The notes below the pieces were generated by a model. It did no database searches and was not told the DNA's origin. It was given only the letters and a program-made list of their open reading frames with translations. A program made the position numbers and the translations under genes. Positions 1-12,900 of a DNA stretch of 64,000 bases are shown here, piece by piece. Source of the DNA: Owenia fusiformis (lineage: Eukaryota > Annelida > Polychaeta > Sabellida > Oweniidae); assembly GCA_903813345.2 (NCBI GenBank), contig CAIIXF020000001.1, positions 44,031,885 to 44,095,884 of the forward strand. Reading direction: 5' to 3'. How positions within the stretch are numbered: position 1 is the first letter of the stretch; the number at the start of each line of letters is the position of its first letter.

Positions 1-656
1 ATGACCAATCCATCAGTTGTTACCAACTACAGATGACCAATCCATCAGTTATTATCAACTAAAGATGACCTATCCATCAGTTGTTACCAACTATAGATGT
101 CCAATCTATCAGTTATTACAGACTACAGATGACCAATCCATCAGTTGTTATCAACTAAAGATGACCAATCCATCAGTTATCATCAACTACAGATGACAAA
201 TCTATCAGTTATCATCAACTACAGATGACCAATCCATCAGTTATTACCAACTACAGATGACCAATCCATCATTTTTACCAACTACAGATGACCAATCCAT
301 CAGTTATCACCAACTACAGATGACCAATCCATCAGTTGCTATCAACTACAGATGACCAATCCATCAGTTATCACCAACTACAGATGACCAATCCATCAGT
401 TATCACCAACTACAGATGACAAATCTATCAGTTATCACCAACTACAGATGACCAATCCATCAGTTATTACCAACTACAGATGACCAATCCATCGTTTTTA
501 CCAATTACAGATGACAAATCCATCAGTTATCACCAACTACAGATGACCAATCCATCAGTTATTACCAACTTCAGATGACCAATCCATCGTTTTTACCAAC
601 TACAGATGACCAATTCATCAGTTATTACCAACTACAGATGACCAACCAGTCAGTTA
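1..656. repeat. 32-bp minisatellite, about 20 copies, open at left edge
   Basis: Tandem units of about 32 bp begin ATGACCAATCCATCAGTTAT and end in ACCAACTACAG. Copies differ by point changes (ATT/GTT/ATC before ACCAAC) and a few short deletions, as near 270, 490 and 590. The array starts at base 1, so it probably continues outside the window. It decays at about 637-660 into unique sequence. There is no spacer diversity, which rules out a CRISPR array. It lies beyond the last recognised SSBP exon in that gene's direction of transcription, so it is probably in an intron. Confidence 0.95.
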
Positions 657-936
657 CTTCCTATATACTCCTCTTCTGTTCTATGATCAAAATATTCCAA
701 AATCCTTCTGAATTTCTAAATAACACACTTTGCAAGATCAGCAGATAACATATTGCACAGGGGGTCATTAACAGAACCTTGACAAAGTTAATAATTCCGT
801 TTGCTCTATTGTACTTTTACTATGACATCAGTATATCCATGGTTACATCAAATGATTCAGAAACTCATAACTTTGTGAAGAATCTGTTAATGACCCCCTT
901 GGATATGTATATTTGAATAAAATAAAATGTACTTAC

Positions 937-981
937 TGGATGTGCTATTCCATTGACTCCGAACCCTGAATTTACAAAACC
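937..981 (-). CDS. Ssdp: Probable SSBP exon 5, 45-nt microexon
   Basis: On the minus strand a strong pyrimidine tract and TTTTCAG acceptor precede 45 nt encoding [15 protein letters not shown], followed by a consensus GTAAGT donor. It is phase 0 at both ends, matching the phase 0 end of exon 4. I do not recognise these 15 residues in vertebrate SSBPs, so this may be a lineage-specific or alternatively included cassette. It could also be a chance pair of splice sites. Confidence 0.5.
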
Positions 982-3900
982 CTGAAAACAGAAATAAGAA
1001 ACATTAATTCTTAAGCTCAAAGCCTAATAAATATAGGTGTTTTGTTAAATGCTGATTAAAGTTCATAAACATTTCTACTGCCACTTTAAACATTGTAAAT
1101 GACATTTAACATGCAATTTATAGGTAGATTAAAAACTATATGGAGGATGTTTAGCATATATCTTAGAGGAAGAGATAATACTGGTCAAACCCCAGTTGAC
1201 CAACATGTATCAAACAAACAATTTTTCAAATTGTAATAAATACTACAATATAGTACAACATGTCCCATATCTGGGTCAAGTCATTTAAAAAAATCATTAA
1301 CGAGGTACAGTATTTATACTGTTTCACCTTGAAAGTGATTATAACTGTCAACAACTTTCAGGTAAATAAACAACTTGGAGTACTAATGTATATTATATTG
1401 ATCAGTCAATCATATCTTAACCAAAAGCTTGTCTCAAATGGATGATGCTGGAATTAGCAAAGATTTCTCTGCAACAATAGGTATTCCCATTTTAGCAACC
1501 AAAAGTATAGAACTGAAAAGTCTCCATGTTAAAGGTGTTCACTTTAGAGGTGTTTGCATGATACAGTTTTACTGTATAACTACTTAACATTAGTCAGCAT
1601 GGAACCAAATCACATATTATTAGTTATTAACAGTAGTACTACGACATTAAAAATATTAACCAAGAGTCATACAACAAACCACAAAACCAAAGTGGAGTGT
1701 GACCCAATTTATATATCCTGTTTAATTCAAAAAAGACAAATTTCTGTATTCAAATTGCTGAGTTAAATCAGTACCACCCACTCAAATATATCCCTCAACA
1801 CCCTTTTTCAGTCAGCAATGGTGCTGTTGTGAGCAGCAGAAATTGATGAAGTAACCATGGTAACTATTAGGTATATGGATCAGTGTAGTGATCATCATTA
1901 GATGCTTGTTCCAATAAAAAATCTGTCAGACACTAGTCTGACACTAAAGAAATTGACAAGACACAATGATTAAAAAAAAAAATGCATGCATTTTAAATGA
2001 ACATCTTATTTTACATAATGTGGGCAGTGCCAGATCATATCTACAGAATATAAGAATACTATGTTATTTTCCAACCGAAAAAAGGCAGATGTCAAATCTC
2101 TGCATTAGACTCAAACTGTCCCCTTCCCCTACTTCTTTGATGGGATATGACAAAGGATTTGATATTTAGAGAGTATAATAATGCACAGTGATTACTATTT
2201 CATTTTAAGACCACACTTGTTTATACTTGTTTACATTTTAAAAGACCACAAATCAATGAAAAACATATTAAATTCTACTTAAGTCCTCTCTATTTGAAAC
2301 TTAGCAGATTAATGCAATGTTTTACTATGAAAAAACAGTGTTTATCTTCGGGGAAAACCAACAGACAAGTGACTGAAGTGAGCCTGTCTTATTAGTTACT
2401 TTTGGGCAATGATTGGGGCCATAGGTTAAGTAGGTGTGTAAACCCATAATAATCGGACCCATTAAACAGTGACCCTGGCCCTATATACTGCCACTTGCCT
2501 ATACCTGGTAAACGACTCTGGATTTTATGCAAACAAACACTACAGATCAATAACCAGTTAGATATTAACTTTTAGAATTACAATGTACAACATATCTTTA
2601 TACTGTGGTGGTAGTATTAGATTCGTATAAAAAACCTTCGCAGTACACTGTCAATATGTAACTTTGTATTTAGTAAACACAGGGTGGGGTTAAAGATGGT
2701 GGGGTTGTATCACTTATACTGTCTGTTCTAAATAAACTTGAATAATGTACTATAGTATATGGAAAGACAGTTACATGAAATTCCTTGGCTCGCTCTTATT
2801 GCAGTACCTACAATATTGATTTTGGCTATTTTCTATGGAAAACAAATATATTTCAGTTACGTATCTAGATAATATATAATCAAATATATACATTATATAC
2901 TTTGGAAAAATCATAAATGATGCTACAACAACATTTACATCACTAGGGCAACCACATCCTGTTATGCTGCTTTAGTGTTATAATTTAGTCATTGCCCCTC
3001 ACTAAAATTTATTTTTTGTTTATATCTAATGTAAGGTAATTCTTATATCCCACACAAAGTTCTAAACAAAATGTTCCCCATTATCCAGTGGGAGTCTTCT
3101 AATTAAAAAAAACAATATTTGATAAAAAAATATAACAAAAGCTAAATAAAAACTTAGTTTAAAAATGAAAATATTTTTTGTTTGTTATAAATCTACAAAA
3201 GTATAAAAAGTATAATACAACTCAAATGAGAAATGTGACAAAAGTGACAATACACTGCATGAAAAATACAATACATTGTATGAAATAACATTGTATGAAA
3301 TATACAATAGATTATACATTGTATGCAATCTATTATAGTATGGTTAAAAGATATTCTGGAACCAAGAAACCCTGCTTGTAAAAGGATACCAGATTATCAG
3401 TTATCACACGTTTCAGCATGTGATACAGGAAATATTCCACGAAAGGTAATATTGTATCATCCACGAAAGCGAAGCTTGAGTGGTGATACATTGTTACCCG
3501 AGTGGAATATTTCCTGTATCACATAAGCTGAAACGTGTGATGACGATTTTATCACATGTCTAGGAATTTTGAAGCATTTTGATTTGGTCAGTTATGATTG
3601 TGTTCAGAACTCCGTGTACTTCTGGTAACTATTATAATTTTTGATTTCGCTTTGAAACAATATGACGTCATACCGTTGTATTCGTACTTGTTTGTGAAAT
3701 AGTATGACGCCATATTGTTTTCCTTAGAAGTGATATAATCAGTGACGTCACATTGTTGCTATCGATCATCATTGGTTGCCTCTAGTAACGTGTGAGACGG
3801 CCGTGTGAGACGGGAAAACTCACACGGTAATCAACCAATCAGATTACTGGAATTTTACAGAGCGTGTGATAAAAGAATATATTAATTGTTCTTTAAGGTC

Positions 3901-6900
3901 AATAAATTATGTCACGTTAAGGTGGGCAGAGGCCAACCAACATTTTATAAAGTAAAACTGAAAACTATTCTTCTATGCCTTCCTAAATCCAGCATACTTA
4001 TATATAGAGACTTTTAGATTGTATCAGTATATTATACTATGATAGCACAAGCTGAAGTAGTTTCTATTGAAACTGAATTGAAACGTTTAAGCAGACTTTC
4101 AAGCCAGATTTATTGATCATAAGCAGAATGCAATATGACAATTCTTGCCAACTCTACTGCTACAGAATGACACCAGAAATCACAATCAATTACTGGTACA
4201 ATTCTACTGTTAAACAAAAATATCACAGTCCATCATTCTACAAATATCAGTATCTTTCACATTTCTTGATCAGAGTTGGTAGGTTGAGCAAGCAACATAC
4301 AACCATTACAATCAACAGTCAACCGTTACAATCAACAGTCCACCATAACACTCAGCACCCAGGGGCAACATTGAAGGGACATGTATTCCAAACCCAAATA
4401 AAATATGTCAACCAATAGAAATGACACATAATATGCTTGTCCGTAGCCAGCTTTTGCCAGGAGGGGGAGGTTTTTTCCAGGGGGTGAGCTTTTTCACAAT
4501 TTTGGCTAAAACTCATGCGAAAAATTCTCAGAATGTTGAAAACTGCATGATTTTGAAAGGATTTCTGAATTTCTTCCAAAAAATTCTCAGAATGTTGAAA
4601 AACTGCATGATTTTGAAAGAATTTCTGGTCAGGGGGAGGAGCTTACACTCCCCCAGCACCCACTCTGGCTACGGGCCTGATATGTAACACAAATCAATTC
4701 TCTAAATTACGTGTACTTTATGTATATTTTAAATAACAACACAGTCCATTCTAGCATATATAAAAATCCCCATGATCGAATTTCATAAATCAGAAATATG
4801 ACTACTTTTACAAGTGAATGAACGCTTCAGAATAATCGCACTATTTATTCAGAGTACATCAATATCAATAATGATGATGACAATGATGGTGTTGCCGCAA
4901 AGTAGCCTGAAGACAGTAGCACCTGTAGGCCTGCCTCTGTAGCCTGCCTCAGCAATCAGTTTTATTCCAGTAAATATAGAAACAACTGAGACAAAGTAAC
5001 ATTAACCACTAATAAGAGAATATACTCCTCATATTCTAACTGTGATTAATTACACATCCTCTTATGATAGTTTTTATGTTATAGATGAGTAAAGCTGTTT
5101 CTCTCATTACACTTACTCCCTCCTAAAGTTTGTTTTTCAACAACTTTTTCTTGTTGGTATTTGTTTAGAGAGATCAATTTGATTATGTTTCCAACATTTT
5201 CAATTGTGTCATTTGTCTTTGACTAGTAGAACAACATACATGACTATGAAAAAGCCATAAGACAACCTATGAACTATTTTTCATGAACTAATACAGATTT
5301 AAAACTTCATAACAGATATAGCAAAAATTGACACTAATTTTATGACATGTAATAAACCTACTTTAAGTTGAGAGAATGCATATTCTCTATATAACAAACA
5401 TCATTTTTGTCATTCAAACTGCAATTCAAATCTTTTTGATTTTTAATTTCATAATAATCATTCAAACAATACAAGAGCACAAGCGGCAAATTTGAAAAAT
5501 GCATTTATATAAAAACAACTAACAGGTTTTATTAATTCAATATTCACACAAGAATATAAAATTCATAGATCAAGATGACTGAGTATAAACTGATGATAAA
5601 CACACATGTATATGTACTAGTACTTGTAATGAAAGTACTTGAACTCATGTTGAACTGAAATATTATGATGGAGAATTATGAGTATATATATATATAGAAA
5701 TGGCAATGAGAATGTTTTATATTATAATTTGTTATATAGAATATACACTTCTAAATAAGATGATTTTTCACATGTACAATATGCATGGATAAGATTGGTC
5801 ATAAATTGTGTTGTCTATAAAATCAATATGTGGTACATACACCTACTCAGATTTTCTTGCATTCAGGCTGAGCTATTTATAATATTTGGGAAGTTCTCTA
5901 AACAATTGGAAAATCAATGTTATGGCTCAGTATCTTTAGGATTTTTCTTTTTGTCATAATAAATGGAGAAAATGGTAAACTATACATCCAATAGTTCACC
6001 AGATGCTTAAAAGGTGAAAATAATATTGATCACATCATCAATAAACATAACATATTTTGCTTGGCCTTATTATCCTGTTTTCAACAATTGTAATATCATT
6101 TAGCATTGTATGCAAATTTCTGCATTGTTATGGTTGATATGCCTTGAACATGTTGAATTCACTGGGTATGAGCATGTAACAAGTGTCCTACTTTCAAACA
6201 AAAAGGCATGGCATCCTAATTGCTAAAAAATAACCACCAAACATCTAAATCCTCCGACTTTTCCCCGAGAAAGAGAAATTTCCAAAATCAAATATTTCAA
6301 AAATCAAAGCAACTTTTCAAATTTTTTAAATTGGACCCAATTTTCATTCTCTGACTTCAGAATTCTAAAATTCCCTGACTATTTTAGCCATTTTTGAGGA
6401 AATTCTAAAGTTTGGTTTTACATGACTTTTCCCCAACTATGGCAACCCTGTAAAATCTCAGTGTCCTAACAGTAGTTACAAGAAATCAAAGAACTTGAAT
6501 AATATTAATGGAGAATGACACATCTTGTTTATTGTAGATTGACAGACTTGTTAATTAAGGCAGAGCTGACCATGGGCATTGAATGCTGACAGACATTGTA
6601 CTTATTGTATATTGTACATTAACAGACCCTGTAAATTATTTCATAACTGACCCTGAGAATTGGATGTTAAAAGACATCATATATTGTACATTGTATATTG
6701 ACAGACAAGGTCTATATTGACGGATAGACCTCTTAAAATAGGTATGAAGACCCTTTTACTCTATAATTTGAGGAACCTTGAAAATTATGTCTTCATATTT
6801 TCTCTATGAATAGCATTCACTGATGCTACATTTGATGTAAATAACCTTGAGTAAATGTGTCAATCTAACCCAATGTCAAATAAATACCTGTGTGACTTCT

Positions 6901-9900
6901 CATAATTCAAATATCATCAATGTCATATCATGTCATTATGACCTAAGTAGGTGAATTACTTGTGCAGGACTGTATTTACATTGAGGCAACCTCTGTCAGA
7001 ATTTTGCATCAATTTGTTTTAACAATTTATTCATTTTTCTCACAAATCCACCTAACGATTCTCTGATCAAACAAAAAGCATTTTGATTTGTAAATCACTT
7101 TTGCCTCTTTAAAACTTTGGACCCAGGGTGCACGTCTGACATGCAAATAATACACATAGTTCCTCTGCTCGCCATAGGAGGGCAGAGGTACATAAATGTT
7201 AAAAAACATACCTCGAGGAGGGACCAACGCTTTTGAAACCATGTAACAGACTGACCTAGATGATCTCACCATAGATGTTACATCCATGTTCATTTGTATT
7301 ATACTCCCACAATAAATGAGGGGTGATCAAAAACTTGTATATGCAATATAAAAAAAGAGTATTTAATTTAGTAAAATATATTTATAGGAAACATTTGCTA
7401 TCATGTTTTGTCATGTCCACACAGTCAAGAAGTCACAAAATTAAGAGAAACAAAATTTGGACTGTTGAGAAGGTCATGATTGGTCAATTGGGTCTTAACA
7501 GTCTGATGTAGGATAAGGCAAAAATGGTCAATTGTGCAATGTATGGAACTAAAAGAAAAAGAGTCAATCAGAAATTTTTTGTCAGTTATCACTTAAAGGC
7601 ATGGTCTTATGTAATGATCCCGTAAATGAAACAAGGCAGTTTGGATTAGTACAATGATTTGTATTGGCTGATGCACATGCATTCTTTGGTTAATTCATTC
7701 TCTCGCTGTTTATAGAATCATTGTAAACAGATTATTTTATCTTCAAGATGATAACAATGAATTGGAATTAATAAGAAAAGGCATTTTCAGTTTTCTGAAT
7801 TGGAATTTACAAACTCCCCTAAATTCTAAAAATAGACTGGTCCAGTAGACTCGCCTTAGTGTTCTCTTCAGGATTTTTTTCTGAAGTGCAAACTTCTCAT
7901 TTTCACAGTTCAGACCAAAATTGATCAAAATATGCCAGTTTTTCATGATTTTTTTTTCATTTTCAAGTGGGTGCAAATGGTTTTTCAGGTGGGTGCAAGC
8001 CTGTTTTCAAAATCCCAGGTGGATGCTCTGCCCACTTGCTTTAATGCTAGGGAGATCACTGCGCATGGAGCCAACATATTGTTTTTATACAGGAAGCTTA
8101 TTGTAACTTAAACATCTAAACATGATGATGCATATAGTGCAACAATCGTATCTATTTGATTTTATTTTGATTGAACTATCGGCCATAACACTGCTAAAAA
8201 GAGGACCCTGTACAATGAAGTAAAGCACTGACAGAAAGGCATTTTTGTTTAGATCTTAATAGTACATGTTTGAAGAAAAACCGCAGTTTGAGACTTACAA
8301 TCTTTGATTTTCAAACACCTGGTAGGTTTAAAATCCAAATTAACCGTTTTATGGTAGGTAGTCGTTTCGATACGCCCAGAATGCCAGTGTGATACAAGAG
8401 GTAAATGAAGAATACAATATTGTAAATAAGGAGACTGGAGGAGGGGTAAGGAGCAACTCTGAATTTATAAAAGCTGAGGAGGTAGGTAGAAGCTGATTTG
8501 TGCATCACTGGAAACAAAAGAATAACTCAGTGAAAAGAAAATGTTAGAAATGTCCAAGATTTCTAGGAAAAGTATTGACATCAGTCCTACCAAGTAACCC
8601 AGTAAAATTCTAGCATTTCAATCAAGAAGAAGCCCTCTTTTAAAGGAAAATAATTGAGAAACCTTAAATACATGTATATTTGAGCTTATAGTATAGTTAA
8701 AGAAATGGTTCAAATGTGGCAAGTCAGAGTTTTTTATAAGTTAAAAAGTTGCATTTTTGAAAAAAGTAAATACATGTACCAGATTGTCAAATACTCAAAT
8801 ATAGTACCCCGGACAGGTTGTATGATGCAGTCTTGTTTTTACTCTATATTTCCAATAGAACAACCATTCTCAGTGAAATTTTCATACTTTATTCATGAGA
8901 CAATTTCCAACATGGAAATAATATTTTAACGAAATTCCTAATTTTATGATTTCACTAGACATCATGATAACCATGACATCTCATTTCTTTCTCAGCCCTG
9001 AAATGTTTCAGGTGAAACAGAAAGATGCTATGAGTATCAGAATGGAACAACTGAACTTTTAGCATCTTTTCAAAGATTGTCAGGCTATTGAATTTATTCT
9101 ATAACTTTAGATTAGCTACCTTTATTTTAACAGTTAAAGCTTAACCCCCCTCCCTTTCCCTCTTAACTATATCTCATTCTTCCTGGGCATTTTGAAACTT
9201 GGAACTATGATTTCTGCAAGTGAATGCATAAGTTCAAATCTTTTGCTTTGCTTTCATAAATTCATAGACAGTTATGTTGTCAGACAATAACATTAACCAT
9301 TCTTTGGTCAGAAGTTTGAATACACTGAAAAAACTATTGGTCAAAACAATCTTTTACTCTTGCATGTATTTGTCAACTAAGGTAGAACTCTCCTTACTTT
9401 TTGTACCATTGGGATCAATGTTAAATTGACAAATTTCAAATTAGAATTTCTCAAATCACAGCCCATTGATTTTCAAAGAATTTCAGAGAAATGCAGCAAC
9501 ACATCTCATCTTCATGTCAAAAAAATTCAACAAAAATATCCCACGAAATCAAAAGTTCTGCTCTCTTACATAGTAGGAGTACCAAAACGTCATCATATTT
9601 GTTTACATTGACCAATTCACCACTACCAAGGTCATCCATCCGCAGAAAATAATCTCAATGATTTTACCGTTCACTGTTATGCTCACATGTTTCCCAGTTA
9701 TTCTGAGCATTATATGCCTGCAAATTAGAGTATTCTATCCAAAGATGGTGCTGTAGTATACCATTGAAGTCCCCAAACAGCTTTTTAATGGAACTACTTT
9801 CGTCATACCACGAAATAAACGAACGAGTAAGGATAGTACACTCTAATTTACTTCATTTGTATTGCAGAGCAATTTTAAAAAATCATCTATGACAATAACA

Positions 9901-12900
9901 TGATACTCTTAAAGACATAATCTAAGATAACTGCGCAGCACTTTTATACATTATCAAAGACTATTAAACAGCACTTTGATGACATGTAGGACTATTATAC
10001 AACACTTTAAAGGCATAATGTAATACTAATACAGAGCACTTTAAAAATAATCTAAGACTTGCATAGGACTCCAAAGGCATCATCTAAGACTATTGTACAG
10101 CATTTTCAAAACATCATCTTGACAATTGCATAATAGCATTTTAAAGGTATCATCTAAGGCTATTACATTGTACTTGAAATACATCACCTAAGACTATTAC
10201 ACAGAACTAAAAGCAAGGATTGTTTTGAATTTTAGTTTAAGATTTACCAAAACATGTTTACACTTTAGGGGTAGATCACATGATTATTGATTGAATATGT
10301 ACCTATAGATGTTGGAACCAATTGAATATTGGCGATCACTGAATGGATTCTATCTTTTAGTGACGTCACAATTAGGCCACCGAGCATTAGATGCTTGATT
10401 TTGAGAGATTATCTTCTATATTTCGTGTTTTATTGATTTATTTTTCACGAAAGCGTTCGATTTGACTAGATCAACATTCATGCTAAGCACATACCAAGTC
10501 TAAGATCTTACTGACATGATTAAGATAGCGGTTAAGCGCCCCCCCCCCCCCCCCCCCCCCCGATTTTGACAAAAACGGGGGGCGCTTATAGGCGTCTATG
10601 TTTTGTATGAATTTCACCCAAACTTCGCACATATATAGATATACTCATGATCTAGTCAAATCGGCATACCTGGTAAATATCCGACCCATGGTTTTAATAA
10701 AAAAAACGACAATATTTTTATCTCAAAACTGCCACGTATCCGCAATTTCGTGATTCCATCATGTCTAATAACATTTCTATATGACGTCATACCAATAAGA
10801 CGAAATATGAGACAACAGTATCCATCAACAAAATTCCTGAATTCTGATCGCAAAAGGTCAATTCCAGGCATCTTCTGGCTCAAGATGTTGGCCTTTAATT
10901 GTGATTCAGATATCATAAATAGTAGTTTCTATGAGTGTTTAAATTTATAAAGAAACTCAAGTACTCACGATTCCCGTCAACTTGTGACTTAATTATTATA
11001 AAAGTCCTGATTTTTAGAAAAATTATACCAAAAATAATGATAAACATGAAAATGTACCTTGCTGCTCTATGCACAAAACCATATAAAGTAAATTTATGAA
11101 AAACTAAAGTTTGATATCTAGTCTAGCTACGTACAAGCCTTTGGGACCCCCCCTCCCTAAAAATGTTGTGTAGGTGATGTAGATAAGGGGGGAGGTCTAG
11201 TGTTGTCGCGATGTACCATAATCGTACATTGATGTATCGGCAATTTTCATTAGTAAACATCCATGCACATCGCGATGAACATCGAGAAAAAGTCAGAGAA
11301 AAGTGCACTGAAATACCGAACGCTAATGCACTAAAATACAGAACAGAACAAATTAATATAAGAGTACGCTGGTACATCCGGGAACTTCTAGTAACGGTGA
11401 AATGAAAGTAAAGTAATTTTTTTTAGATTAATGGTTCATTTGGACTAGCTAAAACAGTTTTAAGGCGAAAGAATATCAGAAAACATTGCAAAATGAAATA
11501 AGACATGAGAAAGGTAAGCGATTTGCGTCAAAATAAGATAAGGAAGGGTGATTTTTAGCAAATTAATTTTTTTTAAAAACATTGTTGTTTCGTTTCAGAC
11601 ATCGATGCATCACCAGAATCAGCTTTGGCGATGTATATCGCGATGTATCGATTAATCGCGACAACACTAGGGAGGTCACAGCAAAGATAAAGGGGGAAGG
11701 TTACTGCAAGACTATTTCATATGAGAAAATTTAAAGTAATTTAGTGCGGGCTTAAAACAGGCATTGAAAATTGTGGACAGAGGTTTTAGTCAGCACAACT
11801 AGATATTTATTTGTAACCCGCATTGATTATCAAACTTTCTGACTGAATTCTCGGCAACAGTATGTTTAACTCATTGCTTAATTTTTCATCAAAATGGCCA
11901 GTCACCAGCTGAAAATCTCCAAAATACCTTTGGACAGCAATGAGTTAAAACTGAGAAAACAAATCCTCTTTTCAAACATGCACCAGAGACCTTCCTGATA
12001 CCTTCATTAGAGTCTGCATTCCTTCAAATTTTGGGATCAATAATAACAAAAAAAAATTGCTCGAATTTTCAAAATATGCTTTTTGAACAATTTGAAATGT
12101 GGTGGATTTTCTATTCATTTGCCTTTTAATCATGTTCAGTAAACTTCTTTTTACTTGTAGATATTGAGCTATAATTCTCGTAAAGAAAATTAGGAGACTC
12201 TTGTACTGTCGTCAATCTTAATAGTAGACTGCAGTTAGATTACCTCATTATGACTATTGGTCAGATAATTTCTATTGTCTTTATAATTTTGTACAAATTT
12301 ATCTCAATAAAATATCTTTAACAATAAAAAATGTTCATTTCTGAATAGGAAATAGTATAATTATTATGTTAAGAAGCAACTGTAATTATAAGGTGATGTT
12401 ACACTAAAAAAATGAAGTTGTGCAAAACCATCATCAAGATATTATCCCTACCATTACATCTAAAACTTATTGTCTAAACATCCATTATATAATAACAATA
12501 GAAAAATTATATTCTGAATGAACATGTATGTATATTACCCACAGGGACATTACCATTGTGACCATTGTCAAGACAGAACCATTATATGCAGTAATATATA
12601 AATTTATAGCAAGATATCAATGAATTTGATTTAGAGTATATACATTATATATTGTATAATAACATAGAATATAGTTGGGAGCAAAAATAAATGACACATG
12701 GATTTTCTATCACCATTTCCTAACCATGGTCGTCTGGAAGCCCATAATTTCCAATATTGTCTCGATACATATCCCTAAAATTTGTATATTTTACATTTTG
12801 TATAATCCCACCCACTGATGTATGGCCTCTTGAAAATTCTCTTATTTTTAACATGGGAAATCCTCACTTCAGCAAATCCACCTATCATTTATTTATGTTC

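Noticed and set aside
1-656. Possible CRISPR-like array
   Set aside because: Units are contiguous 32-bp repeats with no unique spacers, in an animal genome. It is a minisatellite.
4890-4960. Less AT-rich patch considered as an exon or RNA gene
   Set aside because: No cloverleaf, no consistent splice sites, and no open frame matching SSBP or any other family.
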